NCBI GenBank assembly: GCA_013399015.1
Contig: VWZX01006714.1
Span: 248,001 to 312,000, forward strand
Reading direction: 5' to 3'
Origin: Galbula dea
Lineage: Eukaryota; Chordata; Aves; Piciformes; Galbulidae
Length of the DNA: 64,000 bases
Shown here: positions 36,304-47,200 of the stretch, in pieces
Position numbering within the stretch: the stretch's first letter is position 1
Layout of the letters: the number at the start of each line of letters is the position of its first letter
Program-made: the position numbers and the translations under genes
Notes under the pieces: generated by a model
Databases searched by the model: none
The model's input: only the letters and a program-made list of their open reading frames with translations
What the model was told of the DNA's origin: nothing

Positions 36304-36390
36304 GCTGGGTGGGGTTTATCTCCATGGGGTTCCTCACAGTGTGTCCTGCTGGGGGGTTTATCTTCACAGGGTTCCTCACAGTGTGTTCTG
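36304..36390 (+). repeat. 43-44-bp direct duplication
   Basis: Two adjacent copies share GGTTCCTCACAGTGTGT and GGGTTTATCT. The first starts near 36304 and the second near 36348; they differ at a handful of bases. Confidence 0.85.
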
Positions 36391-37833
36391 CTGAGGCTGG
36401 TGTGCACTAGCCATTGCAGAGGGGAGCTAGAAGCAGTCCCACCAGAAGGTGTTAGGGGAAGGTGGTGACCCAGTGCCCTTTAGGACATGGCATTACCATC
36501 TTTAATGCACTTGGTGCTAATCTCCCTCTAAACAGAGGTGATCTTGCTGAGTTCAGCACTGAAGGAGCAATAACCAAGGAAGGAGATGAGATTAAGAAAA
36601 CTCCCAAGAATCAAATGTGCTAGAAAAGGGCTGGGGAAGTGCCAGGGGCACTGCAGTCAATGACCTCCCTGGGAACAGAGGACAAATAAAATCCATGCCC
36701 TGTCTCTCTTCTCCCAGGCTCCTCATGCTGATGCCTTTGCCCTCCCCTTCCTGGGGTGACCATAAATGTTGCTTTCAGGGTTACTTTTTTGCACTGGAGT
36801 ACAACAAATCCTCTGTGCTGTGGTGCTGAGACCAAGATCCGTGTGGCTGCATTCAGAGAAACTAACCTCTCCAGCTCAAGGAGAGCTGCTTCAGTTGGCA
36901 GTAGCATTAGGTGCTTTATTCTGTCTGGAACAGCCTTGAGAGGGCAAACAAAACCTTTGTGCTGTGCCTTTTCTTTCTAAAGGCTCTCTGCAGGCAGGGC
37001 TGCTGGGGATCAGGGCTTGGTTTGATTTTTTTCTCCTGTGAGTCAGAAAAGGAAGCCAAAACTGGCCCAGATGCTGTCAGGCTGGGATGGAATAGGGTGC
37101 AGGAACCCAAGGGTATCAGCAGTCCCAGAGCAAGGCTTGGTAAGGGTGTAGGAAAGTCTTTTTACCTTGCCCTGGAGCTGTTTGCAAATGTTCTGGGAAG
37201 ATTGTGGGGCTGTCATCTCAGGTGGGATGGAGGTGATGGGACCAGGAGGGTTTGATTTGTTTATTTTTAACTCCCAGCTTGAAATTGTTGGGGTGGAAAA
37301 CTCTCAGCAATGGGCTGTGGATGTAGTGGGACTGCTCACCACCAGCATGGTCCCCACAACCTTGTGGCAGTGTGAGGATGTCCTTCATGGAGTCTGGCCA
37401 TCCCAGAGAGTCTTCAGTGGCCACAGCCTCAGATCCCTACCCCTGGTGCTGTGCAGGCTCAGAGGCAGCAAGGATGACTTGGCAGTGATATATTTACTAC
37501 AATTACCATCCCTCTTCCCAGAGGAGGGAAAAAAAAGAGATGAATAATATGTTTTGAAGGTGTCATGGAGTGAAAGCAAGAGAGGAGCTTGAGCCTGAAC
37601 TTATGAATAACTTATAGGCTTCCTCCCTTCATGCAGTCACTCCATTTGGGCTTATCTTTCCCACCCCTAGGAGGTGTCATTAAAGGAGCAGAGCCAGGCA
37701 CCCACCTGCTTGTGGCTGCCTGTGGGCATGTGGCTGCCTGGCTCTGTGTGTCCTGTGCAGGCAAGGGCATGGGAGTGCCAAAATGCCTTTGTCCTCAGAC
37801 ATGTGGGCTGGGGTAGGTGTTAGGCTTCACAAG

Positions 37834-38650
37834 TCACAGAATCTTTATGGTTGGAGAAGCCCTCTGAGATCATCCACTCCAACCATGCACCCAACACTGC
37901 CATGCTCACCACTAAACCATGGCCCCAAGCACCACATCCACATGGTTTTTGGACACTTCCAGGGATGATGACTCCACTACCTCCCTGGGCAGCCTGGGCA
38001 ATGCCTGAGAACCCTCTGGGGGAAGAAATTCTTCCTAATATCTAATCTGAACCTCTCCTTGAGCATCTTGAAGCTACTACCTCTTATCCTCTCAGTTCTT
38101 ACCTGGGAGAAGAGACCAACCCCCACCTCACTCCAACCTCCTTTCAGGCAGTTGCAGAGAATGAGAAGGTCTCCCCTGAGCCTCCTCTTCTCCAGACTAA
38201 CCAACCCCAGTTCCTTCAGCTGCTCCTCACAACACTTGTGCTCTAGACCCTTCCCCACCTTCCATGCCCTTCTCTGGACACACTCCAGCATCTCAATGTC
38301 CTTCTTGGACTGAGGAGCCAGAACTGACCCATGATTTGAGGTGTGGCCTCCCCAGTGCCCAGTCCAGGAGCATTATCCCTGCCCTAGTCCTGCTGCCACA
38401 CTAGTGCTGATCCAAGCCAGGATGCTTTTTGGCCTCCTTGGCCACTTGAGCACACTTCTGGCTCATCTTCAGCCTCTGTTAACCAGCACCCCCAGGTCTT
38501 TTTCTGCCAAGCATCTTTACAGCCACTGTACTCCAAGCCTGGAGCATTCATGGGGTTGTTGTAGCCAAAGTCCAGCTCTTGGCCTTGTTGAACCTCAGCC
38601 CATTGATCCAGCTTGGCCAGATCCCTCTGTAGAACCTTTCCTTCCCCTCT
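37834..38650 (-). mobile_element. Longest CR1 LINE copy in the window, type B, reversed
   Basis: About 815 bases run from the inverted tail (TCACAGAATCTTTATGG) through CCATGGCCCCAAGCACCAC, CTAGTCCTGCTGCCACACTA and CACCCCCAGGTCTTTTTCTG to GATCCAGCTTGGCCAGATCC. It is still 5'-truncated and keeps no intact reverse transcriptase frame. Confidence 0.94.
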
Positions 38651-41600
38651 CAGTCACTCTTGTGAATAAAAAAAGATGCTTTGCATCTTTGATATGTTGG
38701 TGGAGAAGTGTTACCTTAACTCTCCCCTTGCACTGGGGACACCAGGAGCAGGAGTAAGCTAGGATGGGGAAACACTGCAAGAGGAAGCAGGTCAGTCCTG
38801 CAACCCTTGCTTAATTTGGGGTGACTTAGTCTTTCCAGGTCTTATTTTTCCAGCCACAAAATGAGAAGCAATTTGCTCTTGTCTCAACAACTTTCTCTGC
38901 TTCCTCTATTTTGACTTGTAGAGCTCAAGGGAGGGACTGGTTTCTTTACCAGATGTACATACAGAGTTGAACACAATGGAAGCAGGATCTTATCAAAGGC
39001 TTGTGAATGCCATTGTAATGCATAGAGTAATTATAGGTATGTATATGTAGGGATGATGAAAAAAAGCCAATGAAACATGGCATTTCCCTCTGGAGAACAG
39101 TGTTAGTGGAAGAAAACCACACCTGGGAGTGTGTCAGTTCCAGCAAAAAATAAAGTCTATTAAAAATTATGCTGTGCTGTTCAGCAAGGTCACAATGCTC
39201 CTTTTAGAGCCAGTTAGAGGTTTCCTTTCAAAGCAGCATGTCACATCCTCCCCCCACCCCCCACTTTCTTTTCCTCCTCCCTGCAGACTTTTAGCTGAGG
39301 TGTTTGTATTTTGGTCTTCTAGTCAGATCTGGAAGGAGGAGGGAAAGAAAGTGGTCATCCAAAATTTTGCAGCTATTTCTGCCTTCAGGAGCTTTCTGCA
39401 GGTCTGGAATCCTTGTTTAACACCATATGTGTGATTTCCAATGAATAACTTCCTCCCTGGCTGGCTGGAGTTATTCCATGGCCATCCTTCTATCTCAGAA
39501 GCACAGCCCTGCTCTTTGGCTGTACAGATCAACCCAGCACATAGATCTGGATGAGTGTAATGGATATTAGGCATTTATTGCAAGGCATTCTGTTGAACAT
39601 CACCTGCTGTTCAACATGAAAAGTTGATGTTCCACAAAGCCACAAGCCAGAGGCTCCTTAAGAGCTGTTCAGGTGCAGTGGGTGAGGAGATGTGTTGGGA
39701 ATGAGCACTGTGTGGATTAATAATGCATGGAGTAAATCTGTAGGAAGAGCAGCTACTGCATCAGGCCTTCTCCTAAACTGCTCTCTCTCTGCTTAGGCAA
39801 ATAGACAGGGAAGTTGTGGGGTTTTGTTTTTTAAAGCTTAATGGGTAGGTAATAAACCAAAGGAACCTAATCAACTGCCTCCAGCTGCTCTAAGCACAGT
39901 AGCTGGCACAGCAGCCAGGGCAGTGAAGGTTGCTGTGTGGCATCTCGTGGTGGCAGAGGTAACTGCTGCTGGTGGAGGGGTGGGGAAGGGTCACACAACT
40001 GTTTGGGTTGGAAAAGACCAAGATCACCCCAAGTCCAACTGTTAACCAGCACTGCTAGGTCACCACTAATCCATGGCCCTCAGCATCACATCTCCATGGC
40101 TTTTCAACCCCTCCAGGGATGGTGACTCCACCACTACTGCCCTGGGCCAGCTCTTCACAGCCTTGTTGGGGAATGGACTTCCCAGGGCAGAGCCTGCCCG
40201 TGGGAATACAGCCAATGGGTCCTATAGGTGGCACAGGTCTCTCCATGCTCTGCTGGCACCCTGATGGGGTGCAGGACATCCTGCCTCAAGGTGGGGGGAG
40301 AGGGGCAGTTTTGAGGTGCAGACAAGCTGGTCACCCCACTCCCTTCTGACCCTCACATTGGTCCCCCAAAAGTACTAAGGAGTGTCCTTGGGGACCCTCA
40401 CCCTTGAAGTGGAGAGGAGGAGATGGAGGTAGGAATCCATACCCTTACTAAGGGAGAGCTCTGGATCAGTTGGATCTCTTTGAGGTTTAGGGTTTGAGCC
40501 GAGACTTGGTAGAGGGAAAAGAAAGGAGAGCTGAAGGCATCAACCCACAGCTTCACACCAGCTTGTGTTTGGCAGGACCCCAGTGAAACCTGCTGGCTGG
40601 TGGCAGTGGAGGCCTTGGGGAAACCCCAAGGATGCATCTCCCTGTTTAGGGACAGCATGATCCTTTGGCTGGCTGGTGGCAGGGACATGCAGGCATCAAA
40701 CAGGGCTGTTGGAGACATCTGACTGGAGCTGCTGATCCATCCCCAGCTGCCAGCTTTGTTACTGCCTCTCTGTTGATGGGACTTCAGGAGAATGGTTGGT
40801 GCCTGTGCTTGGGCACCTTCCATCAGCAGAATGGCCAGCCCAGGTCTGACTCAGAGAGTGTCTGGGTGGCAGTGATAGAGGGGAGAGAGAAACACAGCTG
40901 GATTTTCCCAGTTTGCAGCCAAATCTTCTTCTGAATTGCAAAGTGAACAGCTCAGATTTTGGAAGCCTCTGAGGAGGAATAAATACAAGAAGCCAAGATA
41001 TCTTGGGTTTTATTCTTTGTCATTTTTCTGCCTCTGATGTTGTTTTGAGGAGCTGTGAGTCAGCTCAAGCAACAAAGCAAGATGTCCTTAGCACTAATGA
41101 AAATAGTGAATATTTCACAAGGGGTTATTTGTTTATTTTGTGTCCAATAGGAGTCCTGGGGTTCAGGGTCTCTGATAATCTGTGTTGGACAAAGGTTGCC
41201 AAAACCTGAAGGTTTTGGTCTTGAGGACCTGTTCTCTGTAGGTGTGTGGGGGTGATGCTCTTGGTGTTGGGTTGTGGGGTGGGGAGATGTGGTGGTGAGT
41301 TGGAGGAAGGGCTCTCTTCTCTCTGTTGGTGTGAAATAGGCACTAAAATTGGTATGTGGCAAGGAGTTTGGTGGGAGCATGGTCAAACTGAAGCAGGGTG
41401 CAGCTGGCCCAGGTGTTGCTCAGAGCAGGACATAGTCTTGGTGCAAGGAGTTGGGTGAGTGTGGTTACAGAACAGGAGGGGGGAAAAAAAGCCTTAATTT
41501 GGGAAAAAAAGTAGATTTCTGTACAAATTGAAGAGTTATTCCTTATGAAATCTGCTTTTCAAGCAATTTCCATGTGAGATCAGCCCGGTAGGAGGAAGAG

Positions 41601-41784
41601 GCTTGTTTGGCTCTCTCCTGATAGCATGTGGGGTGGTACAAGGTGGAGGGGGGAAGGCTGTCCCCTCCTCTCATCATGCAGGTGGTGAAACTGAGTCAGG
41701 GAACTGCTGCAGTCACTCTGGGGGAGGGAGAAGGCAATCCAGGGAGGTCACCCCACTTTTCCCCACCAGAAAAGGAAAGGAAGA
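38651..41784. other. Unique sequence upstream of the promoter block
   Basis: Apart from the reversed CR1 at 40001-40175, nothing recognisable. G-richness rises from about 41230 on towards the minisatellite. Confidence 0.55.
40001..40175 (-). mobile_element. CR1 LINE 3' end, reversed
   Basis: GTTTGGGTTGGAAAAGACCA, CCATGGCCCTCAGCATCAC and CCTCCAGGGATGGTGACTCC mark an inverted CR1 end without its terminal tail. It is the last CR1 before an 11-kb interval with none. Confidence 0.88.
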
Positions 41785-42545
41785 TGTGAGGGGGTGAGGA
41801 TGTTGGATGCTGAGGGGAGGTGGTTATGTGTGTGTGAGGATGCTTGGGGGGGGGGGGGAAATTCTGGGAATGCCTGACAGGGGCTGGCATGAGAGTGGTA
41901 AGGATTGGGGTGCAAGGATACCCAGGATATGTGGGGGGCTGGTGGGTAGGGGTGAGGACATCATGATAGGGATAAGGATGCTAGGAGGGTGAAGGGGTCA
42001 GGATGTCATCAACAGGGTAGGAGTGAGGATGCCCAGGAGAGGTGGGGGGCATGGGTAGGGGTAAGGATGCTGGAGAAGAGAAGTAAGGATGTAGGTGCTG
42101 GGGAGGGTGGCAGTAAGGGCGAGGACTTATTGGGTTGGGGTGTGAATGGGGATGAGGATGCCTCGGGGCAGGGGAAGGGGCTAGGGGTAAGGATGCCCTA
42201 GAAAGAGTAGGAATTAGGATGCCGCGGGGGAGGGGGAGAGAGGGGAGAAGGGAGGTGAAGGTGAATATGGATGAGGGTGCTTGGGGGTCGGATAGGGGTG
42301 AGGATGTTAGAGAGGGAAGTAGGGGCGAGGGTGTTAGAGAGGGAAGTAGGGGTGAAGGTGCTGAGGAGGGACAGTAACAGAGGTGAGGTTACAGTGTAGG
42401 GGGTGGTGGTTAGGGATGGGGATGCAAGAGAGGGGTGCGTGTAGGGATAAGGATGCCCGGGGAGTGGGTAGGGGTGAAGGTGCTGGAATGGGGCGGGGGT
42501 AAGGGTGAGGATACCCGGGCGGGAGTACCCGGCTAGGAGTAAGGA
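41785..42545 (+). repeat. Degenerate G-rich minisatellite upstream of the leader exon
   Basis: About 760 bases are built from a diverged core close to TAGGGGTGAGGATGC, returning every 30-45 bases and separated by variable G-rich spacers. Two near-identical neighbouring units (GTTAGAGAGGGAAGTAGGGG) lie at about 42306-42350. Many G runs of three or more on the + strand give strong G-quadruplex potential. A run of G14 lies near 41847. Open frames across it, on both strands, follow from the base composition and are not genes. Confidence 0.8.
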
Positions 42546-42560
42546 CGGCCGGGGTGTAGG
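42477..42560 (+). repeat. 84-bp direct duplicate, copy 1 (likely assembly artefact)
   Basis: These 84 bases recur without a difference at 42794-42877. This copy lies upstream of the 65-N gap and continues naturally from the G-rich minisatellite, so it is probably the genuine location. Confidence 0.95.
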
Positions 42561-42576
42561 GGGTGTGCAGATGCTG

Positions 42577-42641
42577 NNNNNNNNNNNNNNNNNNNNNNNN
42601 NNNNNNNNNNNNNNNNNNNNNNNNNNNNNNNNNNNNNNNNN
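42577..42641. other. Assembly gap (65 N)
   Basis: A run of 65 unknown bases sits in the G-rich sequence just upstream of the leader exon. It is followed within 20 bases by a run of 22 G (42659-42680). Such sequence is hard to read on most platforms, so the true gap length may differ. Confidence 1.
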
Positions 42642-42658
42642 GGGGGCCCCCGCAGCCA

Positions 42659-42680
42659 GGGGGGGGGGGGGGGGGGGGGG
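42659..42680 (+). repeat. Run of 22 G beside the assembly gap
   Basis: A 22-base homopolymer lies 17 bases after the N gap. Its length in the assembly is unlikely to be exact. Confidence 0.9.
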
Positions 42681-42793
42681 CTGCGTGCGCGGCCGGCGGC
42701 AGGCTGCAGCCGAGCGGCGTGTGCGGGCCGGAGCGGTGGGGACGGCAGCGCCTGTCCCTCGCACCTTGCAACCCCTTCCGACCCCCCCTTTCN

Positions 42794-42877
42794 AAGGTGC
42801 TGGAATGGGGCGGGGGTAAGGGTGAGGATACCCGGGCGGGAGTACCCGGCTAGGAGTAAGGACGGCCGGGGTGTAGG
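42794..42877 (+). repeat. 84-bp direct duplicate, copy 2, bounded by single Ns
   Basis: This is an exact copy of 42477-42560, placed between single unknown bases at 42793 and 42878. The lone Ns at both ends suggest that a scaffolder or gap filler joined pieces here, so the copy is probably false and the sequence around it may be out of order. Confidence 0.9.
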
Positions 42878-42878
42878 N

Positions 42879-43034
42879 TTTTTTTCCCCCTTTTTTCTTT
42901 TTTATTTCTTACCCTTTTCCCATTCCCTTCCTGCGCTTTGCTCTGGGAAACGCTGGATTTTAAACCTCTCCCCCCCAGGCAGTGAGGGGGGAAGGAACAA
43001 GGAGAGAGAAAAACGCAACCCGCGGGGTGAAAAC
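42879..43034 (+). promoter_or_regulatory. 5'UTR or proximal promoter of the leader exon, with a possible splice acceptor
   Basis: A long pyrimidine-rich stretch (about 42879-42930) and a second C-run end in CAG at 42976-42978, which looks like a 3' splice site. The remaining 56 bases to the ATG are purine-rich. Either the leader exon starts at 42979 as a spliced exon behind a 5'UTR exon, or this is a TATA-less promoter with the transcription start nearby. The sequence cannot decide between them. The segment begins directly after a single unknown base, so its upstream join is unsafe. Confidence 0.4.
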
Positions 43035-43110
43035 ATGGCCCAGGAGAAAATGCAGCACCCCATCTCTTGGGTGATCTTGGCCGGGATGGCTGCTCTCCTC
43101 CTCTCCCAAG
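43035..43110 (+). CDS. NTM: Alternative first coding exon of neurotrimin (NTM), signal-peptide exon
   Basis: Neurotrimin is a GPI-anchored IgLON adhesion protein on neurons. This exon would encode only its cleaved leader; the three Ig domains lie in exons outside the window. The exon has 25 codons plus one base. It reads MAQEKMQHPISWVILAGMA and then a leucine-rich stretch ending in SQ and the first base of a Gly codon. A GT donor (gtaggg) follows at 43111, so the intron is phase 1, as expected where IgLON leaders join the VPVRSG-type mature start. From memory, the mammalian NTM alternative leader contains KMHNSISWAIFTGLAAL; about 12 of 21 positions match from Met6. The OPCML leader (MYHPAYWVVF) matches fewer, though it shares HP. 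Start: ATG at 43035 has A at -3 and G at +4. ATG 43050 is a possible alternative. The frame is open upstream, so no stop fixes the start. Family assignment is strong; NTM over OPCML is moderate. Confidence 0.82.
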
Positions 43111-43116
43111 GTAGGG
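43111..43116 (+). other. Splice donor of the leader exon
   Basis: The sequence CAAG then gtaggg fits the vertebrate donor consensus moderately well. It splits a glycine codon after its first base, which matches the phase of IgLON leader exons. No Ig-domain exon follows within the remaining 21 kb, as expected for the very long first introns of this family. Confidence 0.75.
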
Positions 43117-43974
43117 ATGAGCCGGGCAGGGATGCTGCGGGAGGAGGGAGGGATGCAGCCCAGGGGGGTGCTCGGGGTGCGCAGCCCCGCGGCAGCACCC
43201 ACCGGAGGGGGCTGGGGGTAGGGAGGCGGATGCCCCCAAAGCGAGAGCAGAGCTGGGAGAGGGTCCTCAGCCCTCTGCTAAGTTGGGGAGGGGGGGGGAG
43301 GAGGCATTCCCAATTTGTGCTCGCTCCCCCCGTGGTGATATTGTTTTTCTGGGGTGGGGGGGAAGCCGGTGCCGAACGACTCTAGCATCTCAACTTAGTT
43401 CCTGGATGCGATGCATCCAACAGGCTAGGGGTAGAGGAGGGGGTCGGGGTCTTTTTGTGCCACTCCCGCCCCCTTCCCCTTTGCGTTGCCAGACCCGTCT
43501 GCAAGGTCGTCCCAAAAACTCAGTGTAGCCCAGACTCCTGCCTCCCCCCCAACCCTGGGCTGGGGAGTTGGGAAGTCCTTGTCCCGGGTGAGCAGTGCTG
43601 TCTGCCTCCCCGGGGTCGGGGGGCTGTGTGTGTGATGCTTCCAGTGGGGTTTGTAAGAGATAAAAAGAGCAAAAAGGGCTGGGAAAAGGTTGGAATGGGA
43701 AAGGAAGGAGGCAGGAGCCAGCCCCATCTGGCCGGGAGCGCCCAGCCTGTCAGCTTGCGTTAGTCTCCTCGCAGCCATCTGGAGGGGCTGTGGGAGCAGG
43801 GTTACCTCGGGGGGCGGGGGGAGAGGAAGGGCTACATCCTGCCCTGGGGCTGCATCCTGCCCTAGGGAGCTGCCTACCGAGCTGGGGCTGGGATGGGGAG
43901 AGATGCGCCCCGGGGCCGCGCTGCACTGTGCCCGGGGATGTGCACAGCCCGGTGGTACCGGGGATGGTGGTACC

Positions 43975-44280
43975 CAGGGCTTCAGGATGCAGGCACTCCT
44001 GGGAGCATGGATGCACCCTGGGGGAGATGAAGACACCCCCGGGGGGGGCGGATTGACTCCTCGGAGGGATGCAGGCACCTGGGGGGTTGGATGGACCCCT
44101 GGGGGAGATGAAGGCACCTCGAGGGTACTGATGTACCTCTGGGCGGATGCAAGCACCTCGGGAGGAAGGATGGACTCCTGGAGGAGATGCAGGCACCTCG
44201 GGGGGGGGGCGGTGGCGATGGACCCCGGGAGGATGCAGGCACCTCGGCAGGATAGATGGACCCCTGTGGGAATGGCTGCA
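43975..44280 (+). repeat. Degenerate GC-rich minisatellite in the first intron
   Basis: A unit of roughly 30 bases alternates the themes GATGGACCCCTGGGGG and GATGCAGGCACCTCGG, repeated about nine or ten times with changes. It starts some 870 bases after the splice donor. Long open frames here on both strands are repeat artefacts. It is probably polymorphic in length. Confidence 0.75.
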
Positions 44281-47200
44281 CCGTCCTTCTGCACGGGGAA
44301 AGGAGCAGCAGGCAACTGGAGCCAGCTACCTCTGTGCTGCACAGTGAGAGCTGGGGACAGGGTTTGGGCACTCTCATCCCTAAATCAGCACTGCTTACCA
44401 TCCCTTCCTCTGCAGCATTCCTGCAGGACTCTGGTGAGCTCTGAATCTCCTGGCTGCTGCGTGGCAGGGGGCGGCTGAGCCGGGCTGGGGGCTGCTGTAC
44501 ACTGGGGAGATGAGCAGCCACCATCTCTGCTCAAAGTTCTCTCTCTTGGGCAGTCTGGGCCCCGCTTGTGCAGGGAGCCACCCCTGCCATATCGACCGGC
44601 ATGGGCTGCTTAGCATGCACATCACATGCCAAGGCATTGCTCCTTTTCCACGCCAAGGCATCTCTCTTCTTTGCCTTCCTCCCTCCCTGTCTCCCTCCTC
44701 GAGCTCTCACTCCTTCTCCCAGGGCTGCTGCTTGCCTCTCCTTGGGATGCTGGCATCCCTGCACCCCCAGCTCCCCAAGGGATTTCCTGGGGATGGTCTT
44801 GCCACCTTATTTCTCCTGTCCAGAATTTATGCTCATTTCTCTTATTTTAATGCTTCCTTTTAGCTCCTGACTTGGCTTCATTGCAGTCTTATCCTCTGCC
44901 TCTGGTCATCTCTCATACTTCCTCTCCCTGCTCCCATCAAAGCTTCCAGATCAGAAAGGAGTTGTGGGGGGGTTTTTTTGTCTCTTTTTCTATCTCCTTT
45001 GGGAGCAGAGTGATGGGGAGGAATGCACTAACCTGAGCAAAAGATAAACCCAACCCTGAGCTCCCCTCCCTGCCTTTTAGGAGTCTGACAGGGGTGTCAG
45101 AAGTCCCTGAGTCACTGCTGGGATGGGGGTGCAGGGAACTGCATTGCACTGTGCTCCAGGGGATACCCAAAGCAGAGCTGTGAGCATCTGGACAAAGCAT
45201 CACACAGAGCAGCCTTGGGCAAAGAAAAGTTTGGACTGGTTCTGGGCTGAGAGATGTTGGCCATGCTGGATTGTCAGAGGGAATCAGTTCTCCTGGGAGA
45301 TTTGCTTGCATAATTGTGTTTAAAAGAGTCATTAAACAAGTTAAGAAAAAACCCTCACCCAGCAAAAATACTTTTGCTGTGAGCAAAAACTTTGGAAGGG
45401 AATTAGAGAAATAGGAAGACATGAAGCCCCAAAGGTAATCCATGGGTATGCATGGCCAAATAGCAGCAGCATGGTGTTGCTGCTTCATGAATTTTTCAGA
45501 TCTTCACAGTATTTTCCTGGATTTTTAACTTTGCCTCTCTCCCTTGGCACAGAGAAGTGGAGCTGGCTCCTGGGTGAGAACGTGGAAATTATTGTCATGC
45601 AGGAAAACTGTTTTGCACAAATCTACTCCAAATAGCTCAAGAGATCTGTGCTGCCCTCTGCAGCAGTTTATCAATATTCCAGGTCATTTACCTATTTACA
45701 GCCAAACAAACAATAAGAAAAGTGGTTTGTGAGTGTGCTTGAGAGTGAAGTGGAGCATGAAGTGGGATAATCCCAAGTGCCTGGCCATCTGCATTTGTGC
45801 AAACATCCATAGGTCCTCTAAGTTTTGCAGATACACTTGGTTCTTTGGAAACAGAAGCTGTTGAGTGTCATGGACATTAGGAAGGAGCTCTCTGAGCCCT
45901 GAGATGTCCAGCCTGCTCCTGTCCCACCATTCCCAAAGGAGCTGTTACCTTCTGGGTGTACTGGAGAGCAAGGCTGAAGCTTTTGCTTGTAATCTGCAGC
46001 TCCCTGGGGATGAGGTGTCCATGGGAAGGGCAGAAACAGCCAAAGGTCCAGCTGCAGTCTGGGGAGTGGCACTGGGAAGAAGGAGACTCCAGTGGGCTGG
46101 GATAGCCCCAGGCATGGGGAAGTGAGAGGCTATTTGGCAACACAGCCCTCATTGTGCTGGCTCTGTACTTTTTTTTTTCCTTCATGGTTTTAAATAGCAC
46201 CAATGAATATCTAGAGCACATTTAAGGACTCAGCAGCAGCAATTTCTCTTCCCTCTTTCCACATTTCCAAGTGGAGAGATGGTTTTGCATGTGCCCAGTG
46301 TCCCTGACTTGCACCCACCTGGATTTCCTGAGGAAGAGGAGGGCTTGTGCAAAAATAAAATCCCACCCCAGCACTTGGGAGTGGAAGAGAGCAGAAAACT
46401 CTTTGCTCAACCATGTGTAAAAGGATTAACCAGGCTAAAAGGTCATAGAAGATTTAGCTGGGCCTTTAGCATCTGTAAGCCAAGAATTATGGGCATTTGA
46501 TTTCCAAATTAGCATAAAGACTTTATTCTAAGAAGCATACAAGCTGAAATAGGTATGTAAAATAATAGCATGTGTCAACATCATAGCCAGAGTGTTCCTC
46601 AGCCCAAGGAATTATTTGCTCCATTGATGTGGTTGGGTTGCAGACAACTCCCAAGCCCTGGCTCCATTCCCATGGGATGGAAAGACTGGATCTAGCCTGG
46701 AGCCACATCATGGATCTGCCCTGGAGACACATCAACAGGGACTGCTTCCCCTTTGGAAGGGCAGGATTGAGGAGCCAGCTGATGGGCTGGGACTGTGCAT
46801 CCCAGGAGGAGTTTTTCTTGGTGGAGAGGCAGGAGGGGAAAGCTTCTGTTGGGTTGTGGAAGGAGGTAATTGCACTAATGAATGTACATAAGAAAAATTA
46901 CATGTATCGACATCTTTCTGTGAATCCCCAGATTTATTGTTGCCTGGGGAAAAGGCTGGATGGGGACTTCATGGTGCATAATAGTTACTGTGCAGGTCAA
47001 TAAAATGTGATATTCACCCCAACAGCAGAAAATAGCTATTTAATAGGTAATAACAGTAATAATCAATAGCTACATGATTAGATAAGGCAGTTCTACACAG
47101 TGCATAAAAGGAGGGGAATGCACTGTGGTTACTTAGCTCAGCCTGATCTGGACCAGTGCTAACATCTGTCCTACTGGTTGATGTGAAGCCAAGCTGTAAG

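Larger units (their letters stand above)
30465..37833. other. Unique sequence with small tandem duplications
   Basis: It contains the 61-bp triplication, the 43-44-bp duplication, a CT tract and a possible CR1 tip, each listed separately. The 35081-35611 + frame (176 codons) resembles no known protein and lacks splice or initiation support. Confidence 0.55.
42640..43700. promoter_or_regulatory. CpG-island-like block around the leader exon
   Basis: CpG dinucleotides are frequent here, most densely at 42681-42780 and again at 43020-43260, while most of the window is CpG-poor. GC content is visibly high, with many G and C runs. A CpG island over a first exon suggests an active, unmethylated promoter. 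The exact borders were judged by eye. The gap and the duplicated piece inside the block make the local order uncertain. Confidence 0.6.

Noticed and set aside
42198..42771. Pro-rich - strand frames spanning the N gap
   Set aside because: They are translated through unknown bases and a G-rich minisatellite.
43425..44524. Long frames (262-305 codons) on both strands just after the leader exon
   Set aside because: They cross the GC-rich minisatellite, where stop codons are rare by composition. They have no splice context or family resemblance and run past the expected intron donor.
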